Source: an uncultured Schwartzia sp.
GTDB taxonomy: Bacteria; Bacillota; Negativicutes; Selenomonadales; Selenomonadaceae
Direction of reading: 5' to 3'
Assembly (NCBI GenBank): GCA_905372875.1
Contig: CAJPQU010000035.1
Span: forward strand, 1 to 14,812
Length of the DNA: 14,812 bases
This document shows, one piece after another, positions 12,568-14,812 of this stretch. Made by a program: the position numbers and the translations under genes. The notes under the pieces are model-generated. The model was not told the DNA's origin. It made no database searches and was given only the letters and a program-made list of their open reading frames with translations. Each line of letters begins with the position of its first letter. The first letter of the stretch is position 1.

Positions 12568-14631
12568 TCAGTGAATGGAAGCTACGATGCTGTTTAGTTG
12601 TGCAAGACGGGTGGAGAGTTCGTCGCTCATGCTCTGGATATGCTGAATCGCGTCCCGCGAGGTTTGAACCTGTTCTAAGTTCTTGGCGACATGCTGGTGG
12701 AGACCGTCGAATTGCCCGTGGAAAGACTCATCCGCTTCGCGAATTCTGGCTTCAAAACTCTTGTTGTCGGCCAGGATGCCATCGATGGCTTCCACATCGG
12801 CCAGGAGCGCCTTCGTGGCTTTATCGGAAGCGGCCAGGCCCTCTTTGGTGCTCTCCGAGAGCTTTCGTACTTCATCGGCCACTACGGAAAAGCCACGCCC
12901 CGCTTCCCCGGCCCGAGCAGCTTCGATGGCGGCGTTGAGGGCTAAAAGGTTCGTCTGGGAGGCAATGGAGGTGATCATGTTCATGATGGATTCGATCTTT
13001 TGGGTGCTTTGGGTGAGCTGTTCGATCTTTGGTATGATTTCGTCGTTTCGTGACAGGAGGGACTGGACGATTTCCTGTTGACCATCCACGCCGGAAGAAA
13101 TGCCGTTTAAGAGCGTGCCCACCGTCTCCACGCTGCTGGAAATAGCGGCGATGGTGGAGATGATCTGAGGGATGTCCCGCTGGTAGCCTTCAAAATAGTC
13201 GATGATGCGATTTTTGAGGCGGGCGATGCTTTCGTGACGGCGCAGGTCACGCTCCAGGAAGAACCGCTGATAATCCGCGTAGGCGGTGATGAATTTTTCC
13301 ATGTAGTCGTCCCCGAAGGGTTCTCCTGCGGGGATGTGATAGAAAAAGAGAGCCGTTAACGTCTCGTTGATGTGGAGGCCGCTGATTTCACCGAAAGCGG
13401 AAAAGCCGGCGATGGGGATGCCGGCAAAATAATCCATGCTGCCGGTTTCCTGGGGGAAAGTCAGGCGGCGCAAAATGCAGTCGTTTAATATGCCGCCGAT
13501 GGGTTGAGGTTTGCCGCGGGAAAAAGCGGCGTAGTCAGCAGCGAGGGTCGATTTCAGCGAGGTGCGCCGCATGAGATGAAGATCCTCCCCCGAAACCACG
13601 TCGCAGTAAAAATAGACTCGATCCTGTTCGGCGTCTACGGATTGAACGGAGCGGATGAAGTAGGCGTCGTTTACGGTGGAAGCGAAAGTGTACGAGGCGA
13701 GAGCGGTGTTGATTTCCTCCAGAGAAGAGGCGTGGAAATATTTTTTTAAGGATGCTAAAAAGGAAGTGGGGATGCCGTTTCCGTCGTCGACGCTTTCCAC
13801 ATAGCGCTGCGAGGCGTTGGCACCGATGATGCGGTAGCTCGTCCCCGTATCTTCGGCGGCCTGGGTCTTAAAGATCGAATAGCGATAGTCTTTCGCCAAT
13901 TTAAAGAGAAGAATTACTGCGTGGTTTTCCCGTACGCTCTGCCCGTCGTAAAGATAGGTATGCTGAAAATCTAATTTCCCTCCCGCGCTGCCGCCGATGT
14001 AAGGGCAGGGGAGCTTTTTCGATCGATAAAGCGCCTGAAGGAGAAATGTTTCGCAGGCCGACAGGCCATCGGCGTAAATGAGGGCAAAGGTGTCGCGAAA
14101 ATCTACGGTAAAGGGGATCGTTTGCTTGTTCACTTCACTTTGCAGGCGCGCGATGCGATCTTCGGTGGAAAGACGCAGCTCTCCGGCCCTGAGATCTTCA
14201 TCCGGAAGCGGAATCGTCATCAAGTGTGTCCGTTCCATCAAGCGGTGGGAAAAAATCTGTAAGACGATCTGCTGCCGATTCTCTTCTGCCGGGCAGTAAT
14301 ATGTACTGCTGCCCTTTTCCCGGCAAAGTTCGCCGGCCGTGGAGAGGAGAACCAGCTTCGTATTCGGGGGCAGCGCTGTGGACACGGCGCGGGCGACTGC
14401 GGCAAAATCGCCGTCGGGGGACACGAATCCCACGACGGCAGCCGGTCCGCCCGGTACGTTGAGCGCTTCTCTCAGCTTGCTGCCGGAAATTTCGCTGTGA
14501 TGAAGGGCGACGGTGCGCATGTCTTCTCCCGAAGCGATGGGCGAGGGGATAGATGAGACCGCGGCTTTTGGTGCGGCAGTTCTTGCCGTTCTTTGGGGAG
14601 AGGATTGAGAATTGTGGAGAAAATCCAACAT
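12568..14631 (-). CDS. Soluble chemoreceptor with FIST sensor domain (methyl-accepting chemotaxis protein)
   Basis: The 687-residue protein joins a FIST sensor to a chemotaxis signalling hairpin. After a Ser/Ala-rich N-terminal tail (1-38), residues about 60-250 fit the FIST N-terminal domain (VVGFVSPDGDF at 66-76, YADGLSACE at 186-194, YIGGSAGG at 211-218). Residues about 270-435 fit the FIST C-terminal domain, ending in GFSAFGEISG (409-418) and NETLTALFFYH (422-432). From about 465 to 687 is a long coiled-coil hairpin whose tip carries the conserved IASQTNLLALNAAIEAARAGE (556-576) and GRGFSVVADEVRKL (578-591). No transmembrane segment or CheR-binding pentapeptide was seen, so it should be cytosolic. 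FIST domains are proposed to bind small ligands such as amino acids. I chose the ATG at 14631, eight bases after AGAAGGA; earlier in-frame ATGs at 14640 and 14679 lack a good site. Confidence 0.93.
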   Translation of the reverse strand: MLDFLHNSQSSPQRTARTAAPKAAVSSIPSPIASGEDMRTVALHHSEISGSKLREALNVPGGPAAVVGFVSPDGDFAAVARAVSTALPPNTKLVLLSTAGELCREKGSSTYYCPAEENRQQIVLQIFSHRLMERTHLMTIPLPDEDLRAGELRLSTEDRIARLQSEVNKQTIPFTVDFRDTFALIYADGLSACETFLLQALYRSKKLPCPYIGGSAGGKLDFQHTYLYDGQSVRENHAVILLFKLAKDYRYSIFKTQAAEDTGTSYRIIGANASQRYVESVDDGNGIPTSFLASLKKYFHASSLEEINTALASYTFASTVNDAYFIRSVQSVDAEQDRVYFYCDVVSGEDLHLMRRTSLKSTLAADYAAFSRGKPQPIGGILNDCILRRLTFPQETGSMDYFAGIPIAGFSAFGEISGLHINETLTALFFYHIPAGEPFGDDYMEKFITAYADYQRFFLERDLRRHESIARLKNRIIDYFEGYQRDIPQIISTIAAISSSVETVGTLLNGISSGVDGQQEIVQSLLSRNDEIIPKIEQLTQSTQKIESIMNMITSIASQTNLLALNAAIEAARAGEAGRGFSVVADEVRKLSESTKEGLAASDKATKALLADVEAIDGILADNKSFEARIREADESFHGQFDGLHQHVAKNLEQVQTSRDAIQHIQSMSDELSTRLAQLNSIVASIH

Positions 14632-14683
14632 GATATGCATCCTTCTTTCTGTGAGGGTATGGCGCCATCGATGGCTCATTTAA

Positions 14684-14755
14684 GTCTATAAAGAATTTAA
14701 CCCTATTATAACACTTCTTTAACTATTCGGGTTAAGAAATTATCTAAAAATAGAC
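14684..14755 (-). promoter_or_regulatory. AT-rich, repeat-rich promoter region of the FIST chemoreceptor gene
   Basis: On the minus strand TGTTATAAT gives a perfect -10 (14710-14705), while TTAACC (14735-14730) is a possible -35 at a long 19-base spacing. Nested inverted repeats surround it: TTAACCC (14697-14703) with GGGTTAA (14729-14735), GTCTAT (14684-14689) with ATAGAC (14750-14755), and TTCTTTAAC (14715-14723) with GTTAAGAA (14731-14738). These may be operator half-sites. The remaining bases to 14812 are AT-rich with no gene seen. Confidence 0.45.
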
Positions 14756-14812
14756 GGTAAAATTTATAAATAAAAAATATATTCTCGGAAGCTTTAGAAA
14801 TTCCAGTGATGC

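Overview
The window looks like chromosomal DNA from a GC-rich, anaerobic Firmicute. A cytosolic [FeFe]-hydrogenase with NuoE/NuoF-like partners, GTG starts, strong GGAGG-type ribosome binding sites and a tsaE-tsaB-rimI-tsaD cluster fit Clostridia or Negativicutes. A chemoreceptor and c-di-GMP enzymes suggest a motile or surface-responsive cell. I cannot fix the genus from this sequence alone. No insertion sequences, phage genes, CRISPR arrays, tRNA or rRNA genes were seen; the region reads as ordinary core and accessory chromosome.

Layout. Positions 1-765 (minus) carry the first 255 residues of MutY, which runs off the left edge; its promoter lies just upstream, facing away from the next operon. 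Positions 991-4598 (plus) hold a compact operon: tsaE, tsaB, rimI, tsaD and a sirtuin. The three tsa genes supply the bacterial factors that work with TsaC/TsaC2 to make the t6A37 modification of ANN-decoding tRNAs. rimI encodes a protein N-acetyltransferase and the sirtuin is an NAD-dependent deacylase. Positions 4636-4879 are an intergenic leader with a good promoter, a strong intrinsic terminator and an enclosing long-range stem, placed in front of two c-di-GMP genes. The first (4880-6631) is PAS-like + degenerate GGDEF + intact EAL, a predicted phosphodiesterase. The second (6688-8037) is a membrane-bound diguanylate cyclase with an intact GGDEF and inhibitory site.

From about 8154 to 14631 all genes are on the minus strand. 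Reading leftward from the right end, they are a soluble FIST-domain chemoreceptor with its own AT-rich promoter and terminator; a hydrogenase operon hydC-hydB-hydA, with a clear promoter whose -10 sits in a dyad; then a nicotinamidase-like isochorismatase. The plus and minus blocks converge at 8038-8153.

Functional themes. (1) tRNA t6A synthesis with protein acetylation and deacetylation. (2) A c-di-GMP synthesis/breakdown pair possibly controlled by transcription attenuation. (3) NADH-linked hydrogen metabolism, where the NuoF-like subunit lacks the extra Fe-S domains found in classical bifurcating enzymes. (4) NAD recycling, since the sirtuin releases nicotinamide and the isochorismatase-family protein has the residues to deamidate it. 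(5) Cytosolic chemosensing through a FIST domain. The least explained parts are the leader RNA at 4636-4798, the FIST receptor and its repeat-rich promoter, and the variant H-cluster motif of HydA.
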